In this document: piece by piece, positions 20,589 through 30,316 of the stretch
How positions within the stretch are numbered: the first letter of the stretch is position 1
How the letters are laid out: each line of letters opens with the position of its first letter
Source of the DNA: Cordylochernes scorpioides
Lineage: Eukaryota > Arthropoda > Arachnida > Pseudoscorpiones > Chernetidae
Reading direction: 5' to 3'
DNA: 64,000 bases
Assembly: GCA_030710605.1 (NCBI GenBank)
Contig: CP092863.1
Span: forward strand, 58,444,899-58,508,898
Program-made: the position numbers and the translations under genes
The notes under the pieces: model-generated
What the model was told of the DNA's origin: nothing
The model's input: only the letters and a program-made list of their open reading frames with translations
Database searches by the model: none

Positions 20589-23400
20589 GATGGCCCCGGA
20601 TGTGAGAGGGTTCATATGGAGGGATTTAAGAGAGCGGAATAGGAAGACTGTTATTAAGGAAGTAATTTTTTAAAAATTAATTAAAGTGAGTTGGTATATA
20701 ACATGGGGTTGATTTCTGTATATCCATAAGAGGTAATAAAGCATAAACAACTAATATTAAACATACAAGTAAAATAAAAATAGGAATAAAAGAATTAATA
20801 GAGAGCATATAATGATGATAGGAAAAAATAAAAATGATTTGATGGGAAAATCATGATCTCTTCGTGATGGGCGTTAGAAAGGGTTGAGGGGTTAGTTATT
20901 ACTTGGTTGAGGCAATGTCACTTTGACTCAAGTCCCAAACCATTTAATGTGCACGGCGCGGAAAACCTAGGCCATGTTTCACATGTAAATTTAAGGACCG
21001 AATAAAGTTACAGTACCACAATCGAAAAGTAAGATAAGGGGATTGTTATGGGTTTTAGTAATTAGTCGTTAAGACGTACGCATGCCGGATAAATGAGGGC
21101 GAAGATCAGTGACCAGAAATCAAAGTTTTAATTAGAGTCGTCAGGGGCTTAGCGAGAAAAAGAGTAAAATAAAAAAAAAATGTGCCAGCGTGTGGCATGA
21201 GAGTGCCCTGGAATAAAAAAAAATACAATTTGCACGTATCCAAGCCAGAAGTTGGGAGAAGGTAAATCTGGGGGACGATGTGACAAGATTGTTAATTACG
21301 AAATCAAAGTAGGTCAAGTCTAGCCTGCGAAGGAGTTAAAAGTTCCTGCGGAAAAGGAATGTTAGTAATTCTTAAGAAGTAACCTTTAAAGTGGTTGTTT
21401 AAGAGGTTATTGAAGATTGCCCTGTTTTTAGATCATGATTTTTAGTTTGATTATAAAAGAATATATCATTGAGATATGAAATTGCGAAATTAAGGCTTTG
21501 CATATAGCGTTAAAGGATTTGAAAAATCGAAAATAGAATTGTGAAGTTAAATGCAAAGTAATCTTAAAAAAAAAAGTAAAAATAGTGATGATATGATACA
21601 AAGATTAACACACTACAGCAGTATATAAGGGGTAATAGAAAGTGAAAATATTAAATGAAAATTAAAAATGAGCAGTAATATACTCGATAGCATTGACATG
21701 GTAGCGGAAGATGAAACAATGTAAATAACATCTAATTTATAAAGTGAGAGAAAATATAAAATGATAAATGCAAATTAGTGATATAAACATGAAATATAAA
21801 CTTGAGATTATTAGATATGATATGAAAGATAAAATATAAAGTTGATTATAAAATAGAGTCATAAAGCAAAAGTAAATAAGTTTTGGTAAAGAAAAATAAA
21901 AAAAAAGACAATAATCTAAACTAATTGGTTGACGTAAAAAAAAAACAATTATAAGAGCTATATAGTGATTATATAAAGGATATTAAAATGAAAAATTTTT
22001 AAAAAATGTTCATCGAGCAAGTAAGATTATATATAGAAATTATATATCGTGAAAGAATGGAAAGTTGTAGGCCAAACGTAATGTTCCTGTTTTTTTTTTT
22101 TTTTTTTTAGGATGGGTAGAGAGAGCTTTAAATTGTCCTCGATTGATATCTTTGGTCTTGTTGGCCTAAGTTTTTCTAACTTATCGAATTTGTTTTATGT
22201 TTGACGCGACTCGTGGATCACATTGTTTCCAGCTGTGAAACTAACTGAGTCCTAATGTTGTCGATTTTTTTTTTTTTTTTAAACTTATGTGGGTGTGTGT
22301 GATTTTTGTAAGTAAAATGTTGTCCTTGGATCTAAGTGTCGATGTTAAGTTGACAAGTTAATTGAGGGCGAGAGAATCTAGACCTGGTGACGGGCCGTAA
22401 CAAGATGTCGGCTGTTTGTTTGCTCGTGTACAGCGGAAGAAGGGGGGCGAGGGGGAGCGAACCTATTTTTAATGTGATTCCGGATCTAGGTCAGGGAGGA
22501 GCGAGGGGGCTTGCTTTCTTTCAACTTATTGGAAGTTAATTCGAACTACGTTCGGAGATATTATTTCTATAATTGTAAACGCAAAAGCGTTTTGATTTGT
22601 CACTTTTGGTGAAAAGCGTTATGGGATTGATATAGGGAGATACAGAGGTTGAATTATTCCGTGTGTTCAATCATTTGTTAGATTTGTGTTTGTATTTCGA
22701 GAATTCGGATATTGTATCTGTTGATATTAAATCGATTGGTTGTTGTGTTTCGATATTTTGCGGACTTAGTAAAAATGTTATTCATGGATATCGGGTTAGA
22801 ATTGAATGAAATTGCGACTATCTACGTGGACAATGTGTGATTAAAGGTGTCACAGGCGTGATGAAGGCGTCTTTGGCCTGAAAATTGAAAGAGTTTAGTG
22901 GTGTGGTGCTGTGACACGAAGCGAAAAAATTGTAAATGAAAAGGTATCACGTGAAGTCTTTGTTTTGTACAAAATCTAACCTGTTACACTAAGAATAACA
23001 AATTTACTAAAGTCATGGTTGTTGGTTGTACGAACATATCGATAATTTTTATATTGTTAGTGGATATGACACGTTTAATGTGATTTTTTTTTTGTGTGTG
23101 TGTTTAGTAGGGCGACGTAATAAAGCTTGTGTGGCTCGAAATTAGATTTGGGTGTGAAGTCGCGCATTAAAAATTTGTTAATTAGAGAAAGTGATGTGAG
23201 AGGGTGTTGTATATTTTGTTGAGAGAGATTTGTCGATATTTAACTATGCGTGTAAAAGGAAGGTACGAGGGAGTGTAGTTATGTGGGAATTTAACGATTG
23301 GAATAGTTTTGGAAGGCTGTGATTTAAGTTACTTCCGTCCAAAGATATGAAAGAAAAGGACATAGGGGCGTTGAAAATGGGATTAGGAACATTATAATGA
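20589..23400 (-). other. interior of LTR element without recognisable coding
   Basis: About 2.8 kb where RT, RNase H and integrase would be expected. It is purine-rich on the plus strand to about 22000, then has poly-T tracts (about 22090-22109 and 22266-22280). No retroviral motif was found on either strand. Either it is fully decayed or the region was replaced, making the element non-autonomous. Confidence 0.6.
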
Positions 23401-23402
23401 GG

Positions 23403-23860
23403 TTAAATAAGAGTGTTGGAGTTCACCACGGGTGAGCAACTCGTTCCAGGAGGGGAAAATTTAGAAAATGGGACAGTTGTATTAACCTGTCCATGGGACA
23501 CGTGTTGCTTGCACGAGGTGAATTTGTACAAGGTAGTTGGTAGAGGTACATTATCTTGATACAGGAGTAGCTGAGAACAGTTTATAATTAGTAGAAATCT
23601 TTTTATAGAATTAAGGGATAATATGATAAAAGGCAATGGTGTATCGATTATATGGAATTTTAGATTCTGCGTTATGTTACTTATTTTTAAGATCAAAAAG
23701 ATATAATCTATGGTGAAAATATTGTTAGCTATGGCATTAATAGTTAAGTTAAATGGATGGACAGGTATTTTCTTTTACAAACTGGTTTCTACTATTTTAA
23801 AAGTATTCTGACTAATTATAGCGATAGATGCTCCTGTATTAAGTAGTAGAGTAGGTTTAC
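23403..23860 (-). pseudogene. retroviral-type aspartic protease remnant (active-site D to N)
   Basis: Minus-strand reading gives LLLNTGASIAIIS, where the protease signature should be DTGAS. The downstream part (FHIIDTPLPFIILSLNSI, LYQDNVPLP) resembles the protease tail of the gypsy element at 56.7-57.5 kb (FYIIDNDLPFCILYLNSL, IYQDNIMLA). A stop also interrupts the region near 23780. The lost aspartate would inactivate it. Confidence 0.65.
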
Positions 23861-24023
23861 ATTATTGGACAGTTCAGTTCGAACGAGAAATTGTTCAATA
23901 AAAATTATAGAAGGAGGAACCTACTGTTGTGCGGTCTTGTATGTCGGGACAGTCCTGGTCTTGTGCCATGGTTGGAGGATTCTTGGGAAGGTCAGAGTTC
24001 ATTGTTTGCGCTGGGCTCGTGGT

Positions 24024-24431
24024 TTAGAGATGGTCGGGGGAGCAGGTAACATACGCTCGCGTGTTGGTAACTCGGAGGGGTGCTTGCAGGAGATTTGGTG
24101 GCTTTCTCAGTCTTGTAGAGTATTGTAGTTGGGCCCGATCTGCTTGGGCGTCGTAGTTTGTGAAGAAGCTCTGCGCCTCGTACGAACCATCGTAGCGATT
24201 CCACCTCTCGCGATGTCCGGTCACGGCAGAAAGCTGATGTAGCGTCGTCGTCAACCTCCCTAGGACATCTGACACCGGCGGCGGGGGTGTGACGTCTTCC
24301 TGACTGGGGACAATTTCCTGCGTCCTACCGAGGGTGGTTACTTTCTTCGGAAAAGTGGTGTTCTCGCCACTTTCGTAGTCGGTATCGGTCTTCATTGGTT
24401 CCTTTGACTCCTCCTCTCTTCCCTGTTCCAT
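24024..24431 (-). pseudogene. gag: gag-like protein of the 19.8-25.3 kb LTR element
   Basis: The frame begins at ATG 24429-24431, about 80 bp inside the right LTR, and reads MEQGREEESKEPMKTDTD. It later has ERWNRYDGSYEAQSFFTNYD, like the KFDGSSSAESFLRELERF block in the gypsy gag at 57.8 kb and the YDGDGAATHFFQQY block at 32.2 kb. No zinc knuckle was found in this frame. It ends after 135 residues and is probably truncated. Confidence 0.6.
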
Positions 24432-24512
24432 CTTTCTGTACAGACAGTGGTCTATTTGCTTACTTGTACCTTGGCGTCCACTATCCTGTCGACTCTTCGG
24501 TACGGGGGAGTC

Positions 24513-25325
24513 TGTGATATCTTGGGACCTCTGGGACCAGTGTTACCTGATGCTAGACGAACCTCGATGTCAACTCTACCGTGCAGTCGTGGTGGAAGGC
24601 GACACAGCTGGGCCAAAGGTGAAATAAACAAACAGAGATTCCACTAAAAGCGTCTGACGTCAAGAAGGAATGGGATGAGGGGAGAGAGAGATCTTAAGAG
24701 CAAGTGTTACCGTTGGAATCCAAGCGAAGACTAGCAATTCTAGGTCCTCGATTTAACACCACGACCTTGCTTCTTTCTGATTGGCTGACCTATTTAGGTG
24801 ATTCTTTCCTAATTGGTGGGACTTTTTCACGTGGCCGTAGGCTATTGGTTGACCTACTTAGGTGATGTCTTCTGTAATTGGCCTTGCGGCTTTCTTTGAT
24901 GGAAAATACGTCCGGTCTTGTTCCGGAAATTGGGCGTCTCTCAAACTTTTATAACTTCTGGTCACCAGATACGTCCTGTCTTGTCCGGAAATATTGGTTT
25001 AAACTTAGCTCGCAGGGTTTCCGGGGTCAGAAGGTTAACTGTGACGTTATTAATAATTATGTTCTCTCCTAGATCTACTTCTTAGGTTTGACTTCTACGA
25101 TCCTCTAAGCCTGATTTGTTTTAACCTTAACTTTCTCCTGTCTCTCTCCATTCCTTCTATCTGTGCAGTTGCAATACTTTATTAGATTCTTACGCGGTAC
25201 AGATTGATGTTAGTTGAGGTTTTCTATGTGCAGTACATAAGAAGTTATATACAGTCATGGGGTGGAACATGTGGTAGTAGATATCTAGACTATTTACAAC
25301 AATTCCATGGTCTTAAATCATCACA
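24513..25325 (-). repeat. 813-bp LTR, right copy (element 5' LTR)
   Basis: Same ends and length as the left copy. Reading leftward into the element, 18 bases of spacer are followed by AGTCGACAGGAT (24480-24491 on the plus strand as its complement). Confidence 0.93.
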
Positions 25326-25560
25326 TGTATATATTTTATTTGTTTTAAACTTATTTTAAACTGAATTTCTCGCTCGCTCTGTTGATGCGTGCTTGTTCGT
25401 GGCAATTCCGCTTTAATTTTAATTTTCAAATCTTACTTAGGTGGATGTATTTACCTCTCCACATATATATATATATATTTTTTTGGATTACCTGATGAAA
25501 AGCATTTTGCTTGAAAGCTTGTAATTTTAATAAAAAGAAACTCACCACGCTATATTTTCG
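25326..25560 (+). mobile_element. 3' tail of the Penelope-like element
   Basis: Continues the sequence interrupted at 19775. It carries a (TA)n tract, the hammerhead-like motif and AATAAAAAG. Its exact end is not defined. Confidence 0.55.
25487..25525 (+). ncRNA. hammerhead-like ribozyme in Penelope-like tail
   Basis: Stem I ATTAC (25487-25491) pairs with GTAAT (25521-25525). The core CTGATGA is at 25492-25498. Stem II is AAGC/GCTT around the loop ATTTT, with one extra A after the core, then GAAA at 25513-25516. Stem III would be a single A-U pair closing GC, with cleavage expected after T25520. Hammerheads with tiny stem III are known from Penelope-like elements, and PLE endonuclease sequence belongs to the same interrupted copy. 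The extra A and the one-pair stem III make activity uncertain. Confidence 0.7.
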
Positions 25561-25963
25561 TTTTCTCTTTTAATTCCTATATATCCTCATCCTCCTATAT
25601 AAAATCATCATAAAAGGAGTATATAACATTAATAATTTTTATATCTTTCAATAACTACCTTAATATTCAATCCTGACCTTGTATAGTGGGAATAGCTCAC
25701 CTGCTTACGTGATTCAGTTTGAATCACACAAAAAGCGCGCTAAAGAAAAGCGAATTGCCCCTCGAAAAATTGGGAAAATAAATGTTCTGTTAAATTTAAT
25801 ATATGATGATACTTCATTTACAGATGTTTGTATGTTTATATTTTAACATCTCATATAAATACGTATTTCGCTACAAACAGAAAGATATGTGTATCTCATA
25901 CAGACATATACATTGATAATTTAAATAAAAATTGTACTTTTATCATTTGAATATATATATAAC
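25561..25963. other. AT-rich non-coding spacer
   Basis: No gene or element recognised. Confidence 0.5.
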
Positions 25964-26126
25964 ATTGCTCATATTGTAAAACGAAATTTGAAATTATACC
26001 GCGAATGTTTCTTTTATAAAAATCGAAATTTATTTTCAAAGAGAAATAGCGACATTTCTAACTTTGAGGATGAGGTATGGAAAGGTGAAAAATGAAGAGT
26101 AATGGCGAACGGAAAAAATAAAAAGT

Positions 26127-26200
26127 GTCCAGGGGCGGGAATCGAACCCACACCCTTCTGCTTACCGGGCAGGTGCCTTGTCCACTCGGCTACCCTGGAC
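26127..26200 (-). tRNA. tRNA-like sequence, predicted anticodon GGT, copy 1
   Basis: On the minus strand the acceptor arms pair fully (TCCAGGG with CCCTGGA, plus an extra G-C pair). The A box reads TAGCCGAGTGG and the B box GGTTCGATTCC, both consensus. The T stem is GTGGG/CCCGC and the anticodon stem CTGC/GCAG around CCGGTAA. The loop would give anticodon GGT (Thr), but position 33 is C where U is nearly invariant, so decoding is doubtful. A TTTTT pol III terminator follows two bases after the 3' end. It may be transcribed as a tRNA-like RNA and not used in translation. Confidence 0.6.
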
Positions 26201-26253
26201 GTATTTTTCCGTTCGTAACTAATACTTAAAGTAACATTTAAAATACAATATAA

Positions 26254-26295
26254 CGCGGCTGATGATTGTAAAACGAAAATTGAAATTATACCGCG
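26254..26295 (+). ncRNA. candidate hammerhead ribozyme at the tandem unit junction
   Basis: Stem I CGCGG (26254-26258) pairs perfectly with CCGCG (26291-26295). CTGATGA lies at 26259-26265 and GAAA at 26275-26278. Stem III can form as AATT/AATT. Stem II is poor (only GT/AC), and two extra bases lie before stem I. So it has the conserved residues in the right order but would be a weak or degenerate ribozyme. The same arrangement recurs at 52176-52217. Confidence 0.45.
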
Positions 26296-26417
26296 AATGT
26301 TTCTTTTATAAAAATCGAAATTTATTTTCAAAGAGAAATAGCAACATTTCTAACTTTGAGGATGAGGTATGGAAAGGTGAAAAATGAAGAGTAATGGCGA
26401 ACGGAAAAATAAAAAGT

Positions 26418-26491
26418 GTCCAGGGGCGGGAATCGAACCCACACCCTTCTGCTTACCGGGCAGGTGCCTTGTCCACTCGGCTACCCTGGAC
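26418..26491 (-). tRNA. tRNA-like sequence, predicted anticodon GGT, copy 2
   Basis: Identical to copy 1 over all 74 positions, in the second unit, with the same T-run terminator. Conservation of the fold and of both internal promoter boxes is therefore simply duplication. Confidence 0.6.
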
Positions 26492-26568
26492 GTTTTTTTC
26501 CGTTCGTAACTAATACTTAAAGTAACATTTAAAATACAATATAACGCGGCTGATGATATTGCTCATAT

Positions 26569-27540
26569 TATTATATATTAAAAAGAAAGTAATAGAGATT
26601 ACAGCCAACTCACATATAATTTATATTTAAAATAACAAACCTGTTATGAATTATATTACAGATGCAAGTTCATTTTTTAACAAAGTAATTAAAAGGAGTG
26701 TAAAATAAACATTTTGTGCCTGTTAAAAAGTAGTTTGATAAAAAGAGAGTTCAAAGAGATCCGGACAATTATAGAGGAGAGAGTCTGGAAGAAGGAATGG
26801 GGAAAGAAATAGTTTAGAGATAAGGAGAATGTAATTCTTTCAGACGACACCCAACTAATTCTTCGTTAGGGCTGACGTTATCAGACTCTGCTTATTGGGC
26901 ACCGGAGACTTTGGTCATTCTTTCACCATGCCTACTAAAGGAGATAACATCTGGCACCAATTTTCCTATTACGGTAAGTAAATGTTTAAAATAGAGGGGT
27001 GTCGTATCTGATATATTTATGGAATCTCTCTATGTAAAATATAATACATTCTCTGTACCATAATAATTATTCTTTCTCGGTAACACCATTTATAATTTTG
27101 TAAATCTTGTCTAAAATTCTTTATTATTAAATTTTAAATAATGTCGTTAAAACTCAATTTAATATTTAACCACACGTATTATTTTCATTGGTGAAGCGAG
27201 ATTTCGAGCAACGAGAAGTTTTTCTAGTGGCTTGACAATGTCAAGTGGAGAAATACAAACTGTTTGTGCTTATTCACTTGACATTATTAAGCAAGTAAAA
27301 GAACTTAGCTGCTCAAAAGCTAAATTTTCCAATTGAAAAATATACTTTTCAAATTAATTTTGAATACATATATAATTAATAATTTTACTTCATAAAAAGC
27401 TGTTAAAGAAAAACAACAAATAATAAAATAAAGTCATTAACATACTCGGCTTCTGTTTTTTGGATAAATAAGTTTTTACCTCCTCACAATGAGGGCCTAA
27501 CACCAGGTTCGAATAAATAACTGAACACTTGACAAAAGTT
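26569..27540. other. non-coding region with a possible exon
   Basis: Mostly AT-rich. Only the splice-like stretch at 26854-26973 drew attention. Confidence 0.4.
26854..26973 (+). other. possible host or element first coding exon
   Basis: A pyrimidine-ending acceptor TTCTTTCAG (26835-26853 region) precedes a stretch with ATG at 26938 reading MPTKGDNIWHQFSYY. It ends at a strong donor, ACG/GTAAGT, at 26973/26974. The GDNIWHQF block is faintly like the start of a BED zinc finger, but nothing downstream confirms it. Low certainty. Confidence 0.25.
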
Positions 27541-27560
27541 GGCAGCAAAGTCCCAACGCG

Positions 27561-27944
27561 TTGGGCAACGTCTTCATTGAGGACGCTGATCTCGTCGCAG
27601 CACTTCGGCCCTACGGACAAGTGACCTCCATCTTTCAGAAGATGATAGAGTTAGACGGCTCCTTCTCGGCTGATGCCAGTCGGGAAGCTTTCCTCATCAC
27701 TCTGCGAGACGGAGTGAAGCTCTCCCAGATCCCTTTTCGGCTGGATGTCAAGTCCAAAGGGATTGCAACTCACGACTACGTGACGTATGGCATCAAGTGC
27801 TCCCTATGCTACAAGCAGAGGCACAAACCTGCCAACTGTCCACGGAAGACCGGCCTGCTGGAGATCAAATTGTTGCTCCCTGTGGATGCTCCCGTTGTGG
27901 GCTTGAATGCCGCTAATAAGCCTCCCACCACGTCGAGCGCATAG
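27561..27944 (+). pseudogene. LINE ORF1-like fragment with CCHC knuckle
   Basis: The frame is open from before 27561 and reads EDADLVAALRPYGQVTSI, like the RRM-type ALRPYGxVxSI block in ORF1 proteins of non-LTR elements. It ends with a CCHC zinc knuckle, C-S-L-C-Y-K-Q-R-H-K-P-A-N-C. Such proteins bind element RNA. There is no clear ATG at the left, so the 5' end is missing. It may belong with the RT fragment starting at about 28150, but the 200-bp gap shows no link. It is noticeably more GC-rich than its surroundings. Confidence 0.65.
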
Positions 27945-28149
27945 CGTTAAGGCTGCATATGCATCTTTAAAAGTAAACCAAAATACTAACATGATAATTC
28001 ATTTAAAGGGTGAGCGGGTAAATTGGAACTTCTTAAAAGTCATTTCAATTAAGGTCGAAATCTTTATTACCGAGATAAACGGATCAATAGACACTTAATT
28101 GATTAAAAAGTATATAAAGAAACACGGAATAAATATATGATTACTATAG

Positions 28150-29985
28150 AAAAAAAAAAGAAGAGTGAGTTGGCTGTCATTCTTAGAGGAAGTGGAAATT
28201 TCATCCCCTTTGGAAATACTTATAAAATTTTGAAAAAAATGACTATTCCAAAATCATTTTATTTACTGGTTTTAAATGTATCACGAGATGGCTTCAATCA
28301 GAAATGATAAACCTTCTCTCTTCGCCGTTTCCGGACGATAATCAATCTTCTAAAACAAATTATAATAAATTAATCAGAAACAAGGAACATACTTTTTCCA
28401 ATGGCGAAACTATTCATTTTGATAATACTCAAACCTTCTCTATAATTAATAAACTCGACAATAAAAAGGCTCCAGGATTAGATCATATAAGTAATCAGAT
28501 GATTAAAACGGCAGCCCACTACATATCGACAATCCTAGAAAATTTATTCAATGCTTGCATTGAACTAAATTATTATTCAATGACCTGGAGAGAAGCAGCT
28601 GTTATCATAATTAAAAAACCAAATAAAATAATTATAATGAACTGAAAGCCTACCGACCTATATGTCTGTCATCTATATATATAGGCAAAATCTTTGAGGG
28701 ATTAATTCAAATCGGACTCTTAAATCATATCAATGCTAATAATGTTATGCATTCAGATCAGCACGGCTTCATACAAGAAAAGTCTACAATTTCTGCCCTA
28801 CACGAAATAATTAAAATAAGTCCCCAAAGAAAGGAAACGGATGCTACAGCCTTGGTTGCTGTGGATATCAGCGAATCATTCGACAAGGCTTGGCATCCTG
28901 CAATCATTTAACAATTGGACAAATCAAACTTTCCAGCGCCACTAATTAAAATAGTTAATTCATATCTCGAAGATTGAAAGGTAGAGAGCTAAGATACTTA
29001 AACTCAAAATGTACAAAAATGGTAAATAAGAGATGCCCTCAAGGTGGAATTATTTCTTCAATTCTTTGGAATATATTATTAAATGATTTTATTTCATCTT
29101 TTAGTGAAAATTTTGCAAAAGTCATAGTTTTTGCCGATGATGTTTGATTTGTGGTTTGGGTCTCTAGCATCCAAAATCTTCAGTTCAAAATTATGTCTGT
29201 CTTTCTGTATGAGTAATATTATAAATTGGTGTGAGAAGGTAAAACTCTCAATAAGTCCGAATAAAACAGATATACTATACTTACACATTACCAAAAATTA
29301 CATCTAAACTTTGACGGAATAAATATTCAGCGATCAGAAACTATAAAGATTTTGGGAGTTATTTTTCGCCACCCCAGACACAGAAATAAAATTGATTTTG
29401 GACCACACGTTGACAATATAATTAACAGGGCTATGTAATTTGAGAATGCGCTATTTTCATTATGCGCACGTACTTGGAGAATTGATCCAAGGCGGAGATT
29501 GATTATATACAAGCCGGTGATACGTCCTATGTTAAGCCACGCATCGAATATCTGGTTCCCTTTTATCAATATAGAAAAGCGTTCAAAGTTAAATTCTATA
29601 CAGTAATAAATTTTAATTAGGTGCATTCATGCTTACAAAAGTTCATCTTCTTACATTACTCATATTCTAGCGAAAACTCCTATGCTGACCGACTACCTTG
29701 AATTATCACTAATTAAATACAATATGAAGAATTCTCTGACAGACCAAACACTAAATAAGCCCCTTTCAAATGAGTTTAATAAATTATATATCAATACAAC
29801 ATTCAGATTTTATCTTTCTCAAACTAAGGCAACATTCAAAAATTATTTTTCTGAGAGATGTACCAAGCTTCATTATTAATGATAAATACACTACTTTGTT
29901 CTTCACAGGCAAAGGACCCTGTTTAAGTTTTCTCTTTGACTTAAGAGTTATAAAGGATACAACATGTGAATGTATATATATGTAA
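28150..29985 (+). pseudogene. LINE (R1/Jockey-like) reverse transcriptase, multiply broken
   Basis: Successive plus-strand frames give KKAPGLDHISNQMIK, YRPICLSSIY, SDQHGF and LVAVDISESFDKAWH. These are followed by RCPQGGIISSILWNILLND and the catalytic VFADDV (about 29130-29147). Further on come KILGVIFRH and RPMLSHASNIWFP. The end, FFTGKGPCLSFLFDLRV at about 29902-29950, resembles LINE C-termini with TGKGP and a Cys pair (TTCECI). At least five frame changes and several stops are visible. No endonuclease domain was found, so the copy is 5' truncated. Dead. Confidence 0.85.
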
Positions 29986-29994
29986 ATATATATA

Positions 29995-30316
29995 TGTGAT
30001 ATGATCCTGTCGACTTTCAATGTGAAAATATAGTGGTAATGATGTGGTGAGGTGAGAAATAATGAAACAACAAGTTTGGAAGGAATTCCAGGCAATCAGC
30101 GAGAGAGAGCGGAGGGACGGGCGACCGACCCGCTGAACGACCGTTTTCCCTGTGTACACAACCGGGGGGCTATCCAAAATAGTCCCCAGGTGTTGACGGG
30201 CGGCCCCCTCAGGAATGTGGCCAAAATGGTCGTAAGTTAGTTGTCTTCTATCGACGTCTCTCTCTCGTTGACTGTAGGTTTACTTTATTATTCCTGGAAG
30301 AGCATATAATATGACA
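29995..30316 (-). repeat. LTR of element X, left copy
   Basis: Contains the GC-rich block CCCTGTGTACACAACCGGGG shared with the solo LTR at 50369-50676. Ends in ...GCATATAATATGACA. Confidence 0.85.

Larger units (their letters stand above)
19776..25325 (-). mobile_element. non-autonomous gypsy-group LTR element inserted in PLE tail
   Basis: Direct repeats of 813 bp (19776-20588 and 24513-25325), TG...CA, are flanked by the 4-bp TSD TGTA (19772-19775 and 25326-25329). Gag and protease remnants lie on the minus strand near the right LTR, so the element points left. It lacks recognisable RT, RNase H and integrase. The insertion separates the PLE coding end from its hammerhead-bearing tail. Confidence 0.92.
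25975..26557. mobile_element. tandem dimer of a 291-bp retrozyme-like unit with tRNA-like insert
   Basis: Two near-identical units, offset by 291-292 bp, are flanked by the 11-bp direct repeat ATTGCTCATAT (25964-25974 and 26558-26568). Each holds a tRNA-like sequence on the minus strand. The unit junction GCGGCTGATGAT/TGTAAAACGAAA places hammerhead core residues across the join. Tandem units of this size with a TSD and a ribozyme at the junction match the plan of metazoan retrozymes. The tRNA-like insert is not part of that plan as I know it. Confidence 0.75.

Noticed and set aside
25975..26557. Ordinary tRNA-derived SINE
   Set aside because: The tRNA-like part lies in the middle of each unit and not at one end, units are tandem, and no A-rich tail is seen.
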